A stretch of DNA of 64,000 bases, taken from Penicillus capitatus (taxonomy: Eukaryota; Chlorophyta). The stretch lies in contig OZ287695.1 of the NCBI GenBank assembly GCA_965649825.1, positions 1,798,001 to 1,862,000 on the forward strand, in the 5' to 3' direction. The notes beneath the pieces are model-generated. The model was not told the origin of the DNA. It saw only the letters and a list, made by a program, of their open reading frames with translations, and did no database searches. The translations under genes were made by a program, and so were the position numbers. Shown here piece by piece: positions 12,172 through 24,689 of the stretch; within the stretch, counting starts at the first letter, position 1; every line of letters starts with the position of its first letter.

Positions 12172-12899
12172 GTCGTCGATGGCTTAGCAGACAGGGGAGT
12201 TTGCGCTTGTGTTGCAAAAAGCGGTCAACTTCATTGGTCGGAGCGAACGGCGACTCCCAAAACACTCGTCACCGCGCGCGACCGCGAACTGAAACTACGG
12301 CTGCTCAGCCGGCTGGTTGCCGCAAAAGGCCGGCCGTTCCGATCTGCCTTCCATGTTCGAGGGAGTTAGCGTCGCCGACAACTCCTGAACCGATTCGCGT
12401 TACACCGACGCAAGGCACTCTCCCGACGGCGTTCGCCAGAGAAGTGTCCGAAACAGACAGCCGAAATGACGTAGAGTCCTTACCGCTTGTGCGATAAAAA
12501 AACGCGTTCCTCTTCGCTTTGCTCAGGCAATGCCGAGCCGACTCGAACGGTTCGTCGTTCGGAGAATCGCGGTAGAACGGCTGTGAAAAACGCATGCGAG
12601 TACACCTAGAGAAGAGCATTCCGACAAACTGTAGATAGCCTTTCCTGTAAAAGACATCACAGAGCTTACAAACAAGCCCTCGCATCCGCGTGGCGCAGCG
12701 CGACGACAGTACTCTGCGTTTCTAGCCGTCCGGCGGCGATTCCTTTGTTAGTTGGCGCATGGAGTGCTCCTCCAACGGCATAGATGGTCCCGCGTCTCTT
12801 AGCCGTTGTGCTGTAACTAAGACAGTTCTGTGGTGAGAACTTCGCGCTTTTGCGTTCTGAAAACCGCCGTCGCTTTTTCTGCAAACGCTGCTCTTCAAG

Positions 12900-13783
12900 A
12901 TGCCGAACGGAAGAACGCTTTCGGAGGAAGACTACACTCTCCCTGGGAAGCAGTAAGTACTGCAGAACCATCTGCCGATAGTTCGTTCTGCGAGTAGCTA
13001 TTTCTCCGTAGTCACTTTTCCTACACATGCAATCGCGCAACTCCGACATGTCAGTGTGCTCGCTCTGCGAAACACGACTGTCGCTTCTGCTTTTGCGTTG
13101 TATCTCTTCTTTCGTGTCTTTGGATTCTCGGCCCTTGCATCCTCATCCTTACCTCCTCTCCATCACAACGTACATTACTGCAGACACTAACTAGAAATGT
13201 GGTCTGCAGATTTTCAGAGATGACATTGGCAGACGTGATGGGGAGACGGCCTCCTCAGGCCTTCAGAGGGATGCCTCCGGCTGAAAGGATGGCACTGTTT
13301 TGCGCCCTTAAGGCTCAATCAGGGGGACATGTGGAGGGACATCCGCCACAGCAGCCTCCGGCGTGTTCTCATCCGCCACAGCAGCCTCCGGCGTGTTCTC
13401 ATCCGCCACAGCAGCCTCCGGCGTTCGCCTCAATGGAGTGGTCCCCCTGTCCCTCTGTGCAGCAGACCGTATCTCATCCCTCCCCGCAGAACAACAAGTC
13501 TCCTCTTTTTCCCCCTCGTCCTCAACAATTCTGCATCCCTGCCAACCCCTCACCTATCCCGCCCCGCATTTTCCAATTCTCCATCCCATGTAACCCTCCA
13601 CCTTTCCCATCCCGTCCCCATACCTTCTCCATTAACTGCTCACCCTTCCCACACCGACCACATCTCTTTTCCATTCCCCATGATCAACCTCGCATTCAAC
13701 CCCGCCCAGAGTTCTACTCCATTCCTTCCTCCGGCAATCCACCTATCCCGCCTCGGGTATTCGTCTACTGCATTCCGGTTTGA
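12900..13783 (+). CDS. Proline-rich repeat protein, family member A
   Basis: Not a family I recognise. Exon 1 is 12900-12952 and exon 2 is 13210-13783, with a 257-nt GTAAGT...CTGCAG intron; 208 residues in total. The N-terminus contains EDYTLPGKQF, a T-L-A-D-V-M-G motif and an Arg-rich helix ending in KAQSG; all of these have counterparts in member B. Then come three HPPQQPPACS-type repeats and, in the C-terminal half, about six repeats of roughly 16-20 residues built on FSIPxNPPPFPSRP. There is no signal peptide and no membrane segment. Finding the same two-exon layout and phase in both repeat copies is the main reason to call it a gene. It may be a cargo gene or the repeat's own protein. 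Confidence 0.6.
13340..13425 (+). repeat. 30-bp tandem repeat in proline-rich gene A
   Basis: Nearly three units of a 30-bp sequence beginning CATCCGCCACAGCAGCCTCC. The first two units (13340-13369 and 13370-13399) are identical, which suggests recent slippage or expansion. It encodes HPPQQPPACS repeats and is absent from copy B, where the same place encodes an acidic and Arg-rich linker. Confidence 0.85.
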
Positions 13784-16700
13784 GCTCGGTGAGTGGTAGG
13801 TTTTTCACTTTGTCATTTTTTTAATTTTCTCGTTGGTCTAGGTTGTTGGCTGAGCGTTTTTTGGTTTTCCTCTTGTCTGCGAAAAATTAAAAAAATAAAA
13901 AGTTCTCTTCTCGCACACCTCACTTTTTCAACTGAGGTTTTTCAAGAAAAAAATAAAAAAATAAAAAAACATCTCACTTTTCTTTGCTGTCGTTAGTCTG
14001 CCTTCCACCCTCGCTTTGTTGTGGTTGGCGCTGTGTTTTGATGATTTGCTGTGAGACTGCTGTCGTTTAGCACACTTTTGCTGCTGTGTTCCTGATTTTC
14101 TTTGTCGTTTGAGTACCCAGTAAGTGAATAAACAGTGCAGCTGGCGAAGGCCTTTAGATGCATATACAACTCAATCTGGATGACCACGATCCGCAAGGTC
14201 TCGTACTGCATGCTCTAATCTAGTGTTGGCTGTCTGATCAAACTATGGAGTTCTGCCGTGGAGAACTGCGAAATCCAATCGGAGATCAGAAGAAGACGGA
14301 CGAAAGAGGCCTTTGAAGAGAGAGATAGATCAGGCAACCATTGTCCGTCGGAGCTTCACCTCGCTTTCATTTCACAGAGCATGCATGGAATTTGGAAATG
14401 CAGAGAAGCACCATCAAATACTTCCTGAGAGACTGGACCTGATTCTGTATTGCGCTTACAGAAGCAGTGAATCAACTTCGGCATGTGAGAAGTGTGACCA
14501 AGATGATACATCGACCTGCTACACCTTATGAGAAAAGAATGTCAAGCCTCACGCCTGGATGGAATCGAAGAGAGACGGATGATCTTACATCACGAACCTC
14601 ACTCTGGCACACACAGTTTACTGGCAAAGCGATGCCGAGCGCAGAATCATTCAACGCATCTTGAAAGTAAGAATTGCCATGCTTTCCAAGTGCTCATGTC
14701 AAAGCGTTCACAGATGGAACCAAGTGATAGAGGATTGCAAGGCATTTGTGATGAAGCACTCTTTACATCATCAATATTCTGTCAACCAAATACCTGGACC
14801 ATGAAGGTAAAGGAGCATAGATCCCTAATCTGAAACAGCTTGACCATCATTTGCTTGTCCAGGATATGAAACGAAAACCGATCTGCCCCAAATGCGATTG
14901 AGATGGATTAGGAACAGACCGTCTCAACAGTTTGAAGAATCGGCACGATGCAAGGAAAAGTGCACTTCTGAGCCATTAAGCTCAGTCTCTTCGACGAGAT
15001 GGACACTCGGCGCACTGCCTAAAAACTGCATCATCTATAGGAGTCATCCAGCAATCTGCCAAGAGGAAGCACTTCTTCAGCTGGAGGATGTCCCAGACTA
15101 GGATGTGAGGTCAAAATGCACATGCAGGGAATTGTTGTCGGAATGGTCACCATCTTCGATGTAGCAGGCAAGGTCAGTAAAACAGCTTTCACTGCAAAAT
15201 GCAGATTCGCAGGCTCTTGGGGGAGGGAGATTGTGACAGGAAGATGAAGTCTCTTTCCAGACAAGAGTCCGTAAAGCATTGGAGCTGGGCAAATCGAGGT
15301 TGTGGCTTTGCACGGCAAAGTCAAGAATCGTCTTTGGAAATTCACGATAATCTGAACCAATGGAGAGAAGCCGGTTCAATTCGTGTGTATCGGCCTGTGC
15401 AGACACAACCCGTCAGTGGACGGATGCACTCTCACGTTCGAGGTCAGACTTACTTGTGCTCATGATCCCTATGCGATTGCCATCTGCAGGCACAAGACGC
15501 ATGCCTCCTGGTGGATATTGGTGGCCACGTTACTGGAAGGCGGACTATCACCGTCCAGTCAGATTGTCCCTCATCCAAGCCGCAGCAGGCTGTTGATACA
15601 ATCACACCGTTTGGCGAACCCAGTGCTTCTTCACCCGCCATGCATCAGTTCGTACAAAGAAAAAGAGATGCCACCCCAGTGAAGCAGCCAGTGACTGGGA
15701 TTGGTGCTGGACTGGAATTGCTGGGTCGATCGCATGTCGCTCTTCTTTCTTTTGGTGGCGGAGAGCGACAATCACCCCTAGAATGTTTCGGTCGGGTTAG
15801 TCTATTTTGCACCCTTTCACTGCTAGACACTCTCATTGTACATGCAGAGATGAGATGCAGTAATCTCTACCGAAGGAGCGTGTCCTGGACGACATTGACC
15901 CAGGAAGAAACAGAAAGAAGACAAACGAGGCCGACAGAGCAAGGAGGAATCAAGCAACACCTCTTCTTGTCAGAGCTTCTTCATGTGTCCGTGATGCGAA
16001 GCATGAGATTCCAGAATGCACAACAGCTCGATTATGAAGCAAGTGACAGATCCATGAGCTGACCGATATTACCCATCTGATCAGGGATAGATGAGTAATA
16101 CTCTGTCGAAGTTCACGTTGGATGCAATGAGAGATTGCAGGGAATGTGATGAAACCCGGTCTGCAGACTCCTCTCTCGTGCTCAAGTGTGCATTGCTGCC
16201 GATTCCACTGCTGTGACACTTTCTGTTAGGATGAGAGACGTAGAATCACTATTCGCTCGATGAATATTTGGACACTCGCCCACCTTCTGCAAAGGGGTTC
16301 AGGTGGGTGAGGTGTGGCCTGAAGTCGATCGACATCTCGGCCAGTCTATCTCACAGAACACGAGCATTTCAGAATGCCAGATAGGAGTGACAGCTGAGAG
16401 GAGAATTCAGTGCTTGAAGAGCGGATCATTCGACCATGCTCCGCTACGGAAGCTAATCTGAAGGTCACTTTGTATGTACCGATTCCAAGAAACTCTCTTC
16501 TGTACTGAGCATTTCGTTCTAGGAGTTGCCTCCTCTAAAAGACAGTTTAGAATAGCTTACCCCGAAGACAACGTCGGAGAAGATCAGTTCTGGAATTTGA
16601 TTGACATACGCAGAGTTCGTTCATCTTTGTTCACTGAACGAATCCCGAGTTCACTTGTTGTTCTAGAACGGACACGATAAGGAGGTCGTATGATACCGAC

Positions 16701-18739
16701 TCAGTTCAGCAGGAAGCGGGACTCCCTTCGAGTTGTAACTGGAATTTGGAGCTCGAACGTCGCTGCTGACGAATGAACTGCAAGGAAATCGTCATTGCCG
16801 AGCACAGATGAGACGAAGAAGATTCATCGATGAGACATTGAAGAAAGAGTGTCAGGAGCCAATGTCTCGATGGTGACGGAGGAATGCAATTCTGGAGCTC
16901 GAATCCTGCTCCGGAGTACAAAACCCTCGCTGTCGTATCGATTAAGCAGAAAGTCGTCTATAAGATCTTCGCAGTGAGCCTCCCTCTGGTTTCTTAACAA
17001 GTGATGATCTAGTTGATGCAGAGATCGTTGCACAAAAGACGAAACAAGACTGTGGAATTGAAATGGAAGAGCAAGGCAAGGTGATGAGGTCCGACCGCCT
17101 GCCGTCTGGTCAGAACGGGACCTTGATCCTCTGGAAAGACAGAACGGTCCTTCCAGGGCGCAGCCGATAGCACCAGGGCCACAAGGCATCCAGCCGTACT
17201 ATCGAGTGTCGTCCTTCCAAAGCCAGTGGATGTTCTTTCAATGACATGGCGACTCAACACACTTCAGAGAACTGGATCACCTTCTCCAAGATGTCGAGTC
17301 CATCCAAGGCGGAAACTGTCCGTCTTCTGGTAGACGCTGCAGTTGTCCAGAAACCATTTTGTCGACCAAGACAAACGACATCAAAATGAGGCCTGAAAAC
17401 CACGTGCAGCGAAATCTTGTCCGAACAATCACATTCCTCCAACTGCAACCGAAGTATTGAGACGACTTCCTGCTATGGGTGATGTTCCATAGCCTTTTGA
17501 AGACGCAGACGCCTTCGAAGCGGTGGTAGAACTTCCATCCAGACAAGATGTCATCGAGAATCGGATAGTGGCGAATGTTGATGAAGCTCTGATGCACATC
17601 CATGAGAGGATTCTAGAATATCCGACTGCTCTGATCCAACAAGATAAGTTGACAGAGCCAAAATCATCCATTCATCGGTCCTTCCAACGCCAACGGAGAA
17701 GCAGTGGGATTGCAGCTGGGGCACAGTGCTCGTGCGATTTTGTTCTGCCAGACAGCAGATGCATGGATGTCTGACGACTCAAGCATGTTGGAGCACGTGA
17801 AGCTGAAAGAATCGATGCATCGGGATCCAGCACATGCTTCTCCTCCAAGTGTCAGCATATTGTGGACGGAATCACGGTGCATAGCTGCAGGAGTTCGTTC
17901 TCCCCTGGTGGCTGTCGCCGGAAAGCGATATTAGTCAGTCTATCAGTCTGTCAAAGAAAGCTGTGAATGAGACTCAGATCTGGGCTAAATGGCGCAATCG
18001 ACGACAACACATGTCCTCCCATCCGGAAAGCAGTAGCGTCCACTTGAAGGATGCATCAGACAGGTTAGTCCATCCTTGGACATTCTTTCCCCTGAGCTGT
18101 GTTGCAGTCCACGCCGATATGGGTCGCGTATAGCTAGTCCGCCGGTGACTTGTCTCACAGCAGACATGGCTTGAAGAAGAAAAAGCCCTGGAAGACTCAC
18201 TCATCTCTGGATCTACCCTAACAAGCACCAAGACAGGAACTGCCACGAACTCTGGAGTGGTAGGAGACAGAAGTCACGAAAGACAACCATCACCTGGAAG
18301 CCTGACGACAATTGCCACTGAGCATGACACGTTCTCTGTTGCCTCTCGGGCGAACTGTGGAGACCTGACCAGTCAAAATGGCTCCATTCTCCGCTCCTGT
18401 CGACAGCACAGCCGTGAGAATTCTCGTGAAATCCATCAAGTAAGGATAAGATTACCCGGCACAGTTCTCGACGACATGTGCGATAAAAGATCTAGGATGG
18501 CATACAGGCGGGGCACCGAGAGGACCCAAGGTTTCCAGTCAGCAGTGGGCAGAGTGAAAAAGTATGAGTGACTCATCTCAAGGTCCAGTGCACCACACCT
18601 CTACACAACTGATGCATACCAGCACTTCTCCACCCCGAGGCAGCGGCGTCGCACTCCCTCGCGGCACCAGCGGGCAGGGCCTTGGCGACCTGTCCGCCTT
18701 TCTCGGTCGCGCACATGAGGCCAGGCGGCTGTACGCTGT

Positions 18740-19260
18740 AGACGAAAGGGGCAAGTGTAACTCTCGGGCACCCAGGACCGAATTTCTTAACATCTCTTCT
18801 CCCTCCTGGGTGTCGTTTGTGTCTCCCCCTGCTTGCTTTTTGCTGTGTTTTCCTGTTTCTTGCTTTCTCCTTGTCTGTTGCTTACCTGTCTGCTTTGTGT
18901 CTTTCGTAATCGTCATTGTCTTCTCTTCTTATTATGATTTGCCTGTATGCACCCGTTCAACTGTGTTCGTTGTTTCCTTTTCTTTGTGTTAGCCCGTTTG
19001 CTTTTCAGATGTCAAGGTTTCGTGAGTTTACACCGAGTGTGATGCCTTCTCTTGTACATGTTGCTCTCCTTTTTCCTGTCGATGTCCATTTAGGCACATG
19101 GTCTCTTTCCTTTGTCTGTCTCTTTACTGTTTCCATGTTGTTTTCTTCATTGCCTTTTACCGTTTTCCTGTTGTGTTTTCCCGGGTCTTTTTTTCCTTCT
19201 TTCATGTCGTGGGCCCTTTCCTGCATGTCCGAGCTGCGCGCCGCCTGATCGAGAGCCGCA
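18740..19260 (+). repeat. Pyrimidine-rich hairpin module, copy 3
   Basis: Third copy of the module, at the 3' end of repeat copy A. The stem is 18767-18777 with 18804-18814, 11 pairs including one G-T, with a 26-nt loop. A T/C-rich tract runs to about 19,200 and is followed by CATGTCCGAGCTGCGCG, where the otherwise conserved CGCG has become CGAG. Downstream sequence to about 19,380 matches module 4 almost exactly. Confidence 0.6.
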
Positions 19261-19385
19261 CAACTGCCTCCAAGTAGTCGATTATCGGCTGCATCTCGCT
19301 CTCCTCGCGCACCTTGATCGGACTGGTGCAGTGCTCGTTCAGGGTAACCTCCCGCGCCGCACTTCGAGGCGTCGCTTGCCGAACC

Positions 19386-19438
19386 GTAAGTGTCTTCTCT
19401 TTTATAAGAACTCACATCTTCTCATTCTTTTTTTGCAG
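19386..19438 (+). other. Predicted intron at the 3' end of repeat copy A
   Basis: A textbook GTAAGT donor and a TTTTTTTGCAG acceptor enclose 53 nt. The same site in copy B is 49 nt long (32,512-32,560) with donor and acceptor kept although the inside differs. The flanking exon sequence is almost identical in both copies. I could not find a long frame running through the junction, so a spliced non-coding or short-ORF transcript is the simplest reading. Confidence 0.5.
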
Positions 19439-19660
19439 ACCATGTGGCGGGGTGGGCATCTTTTCCTTTATCGCCTTCACCTCTCACTCTTTTCAATCGG
19501 AGATCACATTTCATGATGAGTGAGTGAATGGTATGGGCAAGAATGCCTTGAGCAGTTTGTATCTGCTAGTGTTTTCCTCGTGCATGCAAGTTGCGATTGA
19601 TGGCAACAAGTCAAGTCGTCTTGCGACACGCTATTAATGCTGATGTCGCACGAAGAGCTT

Positions 19661-20817
19661 TACTGTCCAGTATTTGCTAGTTCTGCATTGCTTATCAACT
19701 TCTCTGACGTTGACGCGTGTGCTCGATGTGTCTAGCAGTGGTTAAGACGCTATACACGCTGTAGTTTCCTTAAATGTGCAACAGACAGAAATACGATTGA
19801 CTCGCTATTGTCTTGTATAAGCTGCAGAGTAATGCAGCTGTGTTGATGGATTTAAAGCGAAGTCCAAAACCATCGAGTGTCGTCCTAATTTGTCGCAGCA
19901 ACAAAACCCGGGATGAGCTACCGCTTGCGATCACTGATCAAATGTTTAACTCACATCTAGAAGCTGTGTTGTGACATTACTGCCGTCTGGCAAATAGGCA
20001 GCTGGATGGTGAAGACTAGAAGGTCGAATGAGCTTGCTAGCAGTTACCCTAGAAGTCTTCCGTGAACACACGATGTGGTAATGATCGAGATGAGGAGCGG
20101 TACTGGATTTACGGCCAAGAGATCTTGAGCTTGCAGACAGAGTGTAAACTCGCGTGTTCTTCGCGCCAGACCTCGCCTGTCTGTGCAACGACAACGTGAG
20201 CATCCAAGTGCATGCATTCACTAGAACAGCGAATCCCTGTTTATCGCGGTGGTATTACGCTCGTTCAACGACTATCTCTTCGATTCCAGTATTGCGGTGA
20301 CAAAAAGCGCGACGTCTCTTATAGAATGAGTTTCTCGTTCGTTCACTCGACATGTTTCTCTGTCGCCGATTTTTCTCTGGCGACCACCAACTCGGCACCG
20401 AGACGCGAATTGGACGAGTGCATCTAGCTTTTGTGCATCTCGCGGTTCAGAAAAACAGAAAGGTCTCTGCTGGCAACCGATGAAGGCGCAAACCAACGTT
20501 CAGTTGGCTATGATCGGAGGTGAGCTATGTGATGCGTTGACGTTTTCTCTTTCGTCCTCTCGTTAGGTGTGTCCTAAAAGAACTCGGCTTTCACAGACGC
20601 TCTTGCGTTGGACAACGACAAAGTCGTCGGCGTTGGGAAAGCTGTACAGTAATGATTGCAGAATCGCGGTATTGGAAGAGACCGAACATGAAGAGCGCAT
20701 GCACAAGTCTGCGAGTTGTCTTTTGCACCTTCGACTTTACGGATCCGGTACAAAGCGAACAATATGCGATTTTAAACGAGTTTCCTCTGGTTTAGTGCAA
20801 AGAGACCGGTCGTCTTA
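19661..20817. other. No supported gene
   Basis: Nothing firm is visible. Around 20,480-20,650 a start codon, a GTGAGC donor and a TTTCACAG acceptor could join two short exons on the plus strand into an open stretch of about 30 codons, but I could not extend it or name a family. Confidence 0.35.
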
Positions 20818-21156
20818 ATGTGGTGTTCCCTCATGTCTCGTCGTCGGCTCCTCATGTGCGTGTTCTTGTCGATTGTTTCGGCGGCGCCTTGGCGCGGCGG
20901 AGCGACTCCACCTGAGAGAAGTCTAATGGCTCCTCTCTGTCCAGTTAGACGCATTAATGTATTTCTAGGAGCCCTCAGGTATGAACCGATGCAAGAAAGT
21001 CTACAGCAACATCCGGCGGAAGAGATCTGCTGCCGTCGACACCTCTCCTCTTCCTCTTCCTCTGTACGGATAACGACGCCGACTGGACCCGAAGGCCTCG
21101 AAGGAGATGATTCGCATCACCAAGGTCAGTGGTGTTTCGAGGCGAATCGTCGTTAG
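20818..21156 (+). CDS. Possible secreted-protein start (signal peptide-like)
   Basis: An open frame of 112 codons. From the second Met (MSRRRLLMCVFLSIVSAAP) it looks like a signal peptide with a cleavage site after SA. The remainder has no recognised domain and is Ser/Arg-rich, and its far end has a CAAGGTCAGT donor-like site, so the frame may be the first exon of a longer gene. The Ig-like piece at 21,487 could be a later exon. Low confidence. Confidence 0.25.
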   Translation: MWCSLMSRRRLLMCVFLSIVSAAPWRGGATPPERSLMAPLCPVRRINVFLGALRYEPMQESLQQHPAEEICCRRHLSSSSSSVRITTPTGPEGLEGDDSHHQGQWCFEANRR

Positions 21157-21486
21157 TTGTTCCACAAGGGAACTACGAAAGGGCTTTTTGAAGCGAGAGG
21201 ACGTCTAGGTGGAGTTTGTCGTCGAGTCGCAGGTTTCGTCGACGCCTCGTGAGCTACAGTGCGTCCTCGCGAGAAACGGCGTCGCAAAATGGTGAGAGGA
21301 CAAATGCTTCGACACTTGTTTTGGAAGACCAGATTCGAGAGGAGGGTGAGTGAGTTCCTCCTCGACATTCAGGTAACAGCAACTTGAATGACGAAACCCG
21401 AGACTCGGAACGCGGGTCATGGGGAGAAGCTAACGTGGCGGAAGATAGATAAACTGTCAGCTTCAAACTCCTGAGTCGTCGACAGA

Positions 21487-21807
21487 ATGCCGCCACTGAC
21501 TGAAATCTCACAATTGAGCTGCGTTGAATGCCCCAAGAAGAGATTCGCTTTCACGGCGACCGACGTCCAGGCGGTGAACAAGTTCCAGTGTGCAGAATGG
21601 ACAGAGGCAAATGGTCCTTGTGCAGCCGTCCACACGAGATTTAGGTACAGGCCAACTGAGAAAGCGACGGTACGTTGCTTGCCCGACATTCAGGATGCCG
21701 GCATCGGAGATCATATCTTTGCAGTCAGAGCCGTCGGGAACGCTGGCAATAGGGATGCTACTCCAGCGAATACAGTTGAAGTGATAGGGCCATTGTCTGA
21801 GATGTGA
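21487..21807 (+). CDS. Fragment resembling FEC...C / VRA..AGN Ig-like repeats
   Basis: A 106-codon frame whose second half follows a pattern common in extracellular proteins: KFQCAEW, a second Cys about 13 residues on, then GDHIFAVRAVGNAGNRDATPA. These repeats normally occur in tandem arrays in secreted or surface proteins; here only one is seen. The middle section lacks similarity and may contain an intron. Likely a partial or decayed gene, possibly linked to the signal-peptide frame upstream. Confidence 0.35.
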   Translation: MPPLTEISQLSCVECPKKRFAFTATDVQAVNKFQCAEWTEANGPCAAVHTRFRYRPTEKATVRCLPDIQDAGIGDHIFAVRAVGNAGNRDATPANTVEVIGPLSEM

Positions 21808-22091
21808 GAAATCTTCCATCGACCGTCGCGTTGTCATATGTTTACTGATTTTGGGCCGAAGACGATTTCAGAGACTCTGTGTCAGATCAAATGGACAGAA
21901 TGCGCTCATGATCGCATATAAAGGACCGGTTTACGGATCTCCATTGTAATCGTTGTCAGCGCGTCGATGTCTTGCGCGCACTTTCTAGTGATTTGACGGA
22001 CGCCGTCTCAGCTCTGTGAAAGCTCGTTTTCTTTCGTTGTATAGTATCGAATATTACGTCTGCAAATTCCCTTTCTAAAAAGTCGTGGAGT

Positions 22092-22692
22092 ATGAGTGGC
22101 ATCACCGTCTTTGAAAAAGAGGAACGAAGAAACTCCTCGCCATTCATCAGCACCAACCTCGTGAGGAAACCTTTGACGCTCTTCGTTGACAATGATGCTT
22201 CTCTAGGATGGATACGAAGACGAGACAATCAACTGGGCGCGTCGTTATTTCGCATACGCTTATTCGAACGGAGGAGGTCGTTTTCGCAATATTCTGAAAA
22301 ACATCTTTACTCTTGGAATCGGCATCGGCCAGGACATTGGACATTCCTGGGTGGTCATTGACACCAACCGTGGTATTTATGCTGTTATGTTTGGCGGAGA
22401 CTTGTCTTGCCTGTCGGGATCGTCGTCCTCTTCCTCGAAATGCGGAAGTGGAAAAATTGAAATGAAACGTTTTAGAAGTCTACAAGATTGTCACGATTTT
22501 GGGCTGGATTCTACCTATAAACGATCGGCTGGGGGTAAGGTCCATACTGAGTCATCTTGCTCTCCCCGGCGTACAGTTTATTTGAGGGAAGTCATCCCTT
22601 GGTTGAGATCATACGACGTTAACTATGGCCTCTTGACGAACAACTGCCATGATTTCGCGCGTTACTTGATGAACGAGTTTGATGATGTCTAA
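22092..22692 (+). CDS. Small protein with circularly permuted papain-like (LRAT/PPPDE-like) motifs
   Basis: Exon 1 is 22092-22160 and exon 2 is 22207-22692, with a 46-nt GTGAGG-CTCTAG intron; 184 residues. The joined protein has GHSWVVIDTNRG in the first half and, near the C-terminus, YGLLTNNCHDFARYLMNEF. A His block followed by a Cys in an NNCxxFA setting is the order expected of permuted papain-fold hydrolases such as LRAT, PPPDE or NlpC/P60 relatives. A Ser/Gly-rich linker lies between the two. Catalytic residues would be the His of GHSW and the Cys of NNC. No signal peptide is visible. It may be a thiol hydrolase or acyltransferase; the substrate is not predictable. The gene lies alone between the two large repeats. 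Confidence 0.55.
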
Positions 22693-24689
22693 CACGATCA
22701 GAAGTTTTAAGTATGATTCCGTTTTTGCTGGGATGTCGCGGAGTAAAAGACACATGAGGATTTAGAGAAAACACAAAGAAATTTTAAGTAAGCACACGAA
22801 GGATTTATTCCTGATGCACAAAGAAGACGATTTAATATTACCTAGCCTGTTTCAGTGTTTCGCGGTTGTACCTAACCTTCTGCAGTGTTTCGCAAAGGCC
22901 GGGGGCGATATTCTCTCGGAGGATCTGTTAATGAGAAGGTCCAAATTTTCTGTTGAACATCGAGCTGAAAGGATCCTGTTTTTTGTTCGAACGGCATTGA
23001 GCAAAACACTCTTTTCTTTCTGATTATTGAAACATGCATGGCTTGTTCATGTGTGTAACCGAAAGCGTGAGTTGTGGGTGCGTCTATTGCAGTTGAAAAA
23101 AATCATCGTTGTTCGCAGATGCGATCTCGGCGGAAACAACAGTCCTTCGACTCCAGGAAAGCATGGCGATGTCGTGAAACGGATGTGTCTGAGAACTTCG
23201 TTCTCCTGTTGTCATTCGTACTCCTGCATTGAATCTCGATTTTAGCCAAGAATGGGAAAAATGATCAAACTGGGAATGCACAGATTCCAAAACGCATTGA
23301 AGATTCCATTAGACGTTCTCTCGTCGAAATTCTAAAACAGTCCTGCTATCAATGATTCAATAACCACGCCGGAGATGGGAAAGCTGGATATTGCCACACA
23401 AGCAGGCTTATTCGCTGAGTCAGTTGTCAACATGGATCTCTGACATGTCCTGAATGAGCGTTTAAGGGAGAAGAGACACGCCACCTTATCTGTTCGGTTA
23501 TCATGTCTGCGAAAGCGATGCCGCCATCGAGTGTTTGGATGGCAATCACGTATGAAGTATGGGATCTTGTTTCTGAATGGGTGGATTGGAACAGACCCAT
23601 CGACAAGGTCTCCTATCGCTTCCCTTTGAAGCAAAAGGATCATCGTGAGTCCCATAAGGCGCATATCTTGGTCGTCCTTCAATCGTATCTTTCATCTTCG
23701 TTAATGACAATGGTCGTGTCAAAGCGTAGACCAAGCCATTTCCTCGTTTTCTGTTTCAGTCGACGTAGATCTTGCTGAAGGCGTTGCACTTCGGCCTTGG
23801 CTGCACGGAAGTGATGCAGTGGGTACAGTAAGGCATCTCTATACGAGCGACATCCGGCAGAGAGAAGACCAAAGGAACTGTGGTCATTGTCGTCTCATGT
23901 TATGCAACATGTCTTGATGGATGGATGATGAGCCATTGTCTTTGGTGCTTCAGTGTCCTCCTGTCAAAGTAAAACCGTCAAACAAAAGAGTTCATATTTC
24001 TTGAAAAACATCGTCTAGGAAAGCACATATGTCGCGTCTGTTTTGAAGTAATGACAAAGCACAAATGAACTTTAGAAAATACGTCGCCGTCAGCGGCGGT
24101 AGAGTTGGAGATGGAATAATCTCCTCGAACAACATCATTCGTCAATGACCATTTTCTGCAGAGCTTTGGCCTTGGGCATCGGACATAAAAACAAAAAAAA
24201 ACCAACAACAGACACATACCTGTAAGATCCAAAAGGATAAATAAAAAGAGCACCTACGTCGAAGCTCGATAGTATTTCAGTTTTACTGCTTTGTGCTCCG
24301 GCTTCGATTTTCTGAGTTCAATTGTAGTGGTTCTCTCCACTGATCCTTTCTACATGATTGCCTTACTTCTCCATCTTTCTTCTCGCGAATTCATCATGCA
24401 CATTCTTTTTCCAATATATCTTTCTCAGCAAAAATCAATGAGGTCCAATCCATCCAAAGAAGGATCTCTGTTTTCATTGCACACAGTACAGCAAGAATGG
24501 AAGCCATCAATTCACAACCAACTTGTTTGGAGGAATGTATATCCATCCACCCGACAGACAAAAACGCGTCCCCAAGCATGCTTCACAGTTTTCTGCATCT
24601 CCGGTCGATACTCCGTTGACTCCATCGTCGGTACAGCCCCTGCGCTATCCAGCTGCTTTGCCAAATCTCCGAGTTCTCCCGGCTTTCTG
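22693..24689. other. Mostly non-coding; possible unrecognised minus-strand exons
   Basis: On the minus strand between about 23,700 and 23,960 there are open stretches flanked by plausible acceptor sites (TTTGACAG and CCACAG). They encode coding-like strings, one with the sequence MPYCTHCITSVQPRP and one with a charged helix. I could not join them into a stable model or recognise a family. The rest shows nothing I can support. Confidence 0.3.

Larger units (their letters stand above)
10205..19660 (+). repeat. Composite repeat, copy A
   Basis: A direct duplicate of 24,690-32,790. Matching blocks, in order, include 10,225-11,040 with 24,715-25,530; 12,345-13,000 with 25,965-26,390 (weak); 13,560-14,660 with 27,100-28,240 (very close); 16,470-17,930 with 29,550-31,020; and 18,205-19,545 with 31,335-32,690 (very close). 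Identity is patchy: some kilobases are nearly identical while others barely align. Copy A is about 1.3 kb longer, largely because of an RFC1-like segment at 11.3-12.2 kb. No transposase or reverse transcriptase motif was recognised and I found no clear terminal repeats. Confidence 0.75.

Noticed and set aside
19005-19415. Minus-strand frame (ERALHQSDQGARGERD...) conserved with 32,152-32,565
   Set aside because: The DNA is almost identical in the two repeat copies, so shared frame is not evidence of selection, and no domain is recognised.
20476-20650. Possible small spliced gene (MKAQTNVQLAMIGD...)
   Set aside because: Two exons can be joined, but no continuation or family could be found; too short to support.
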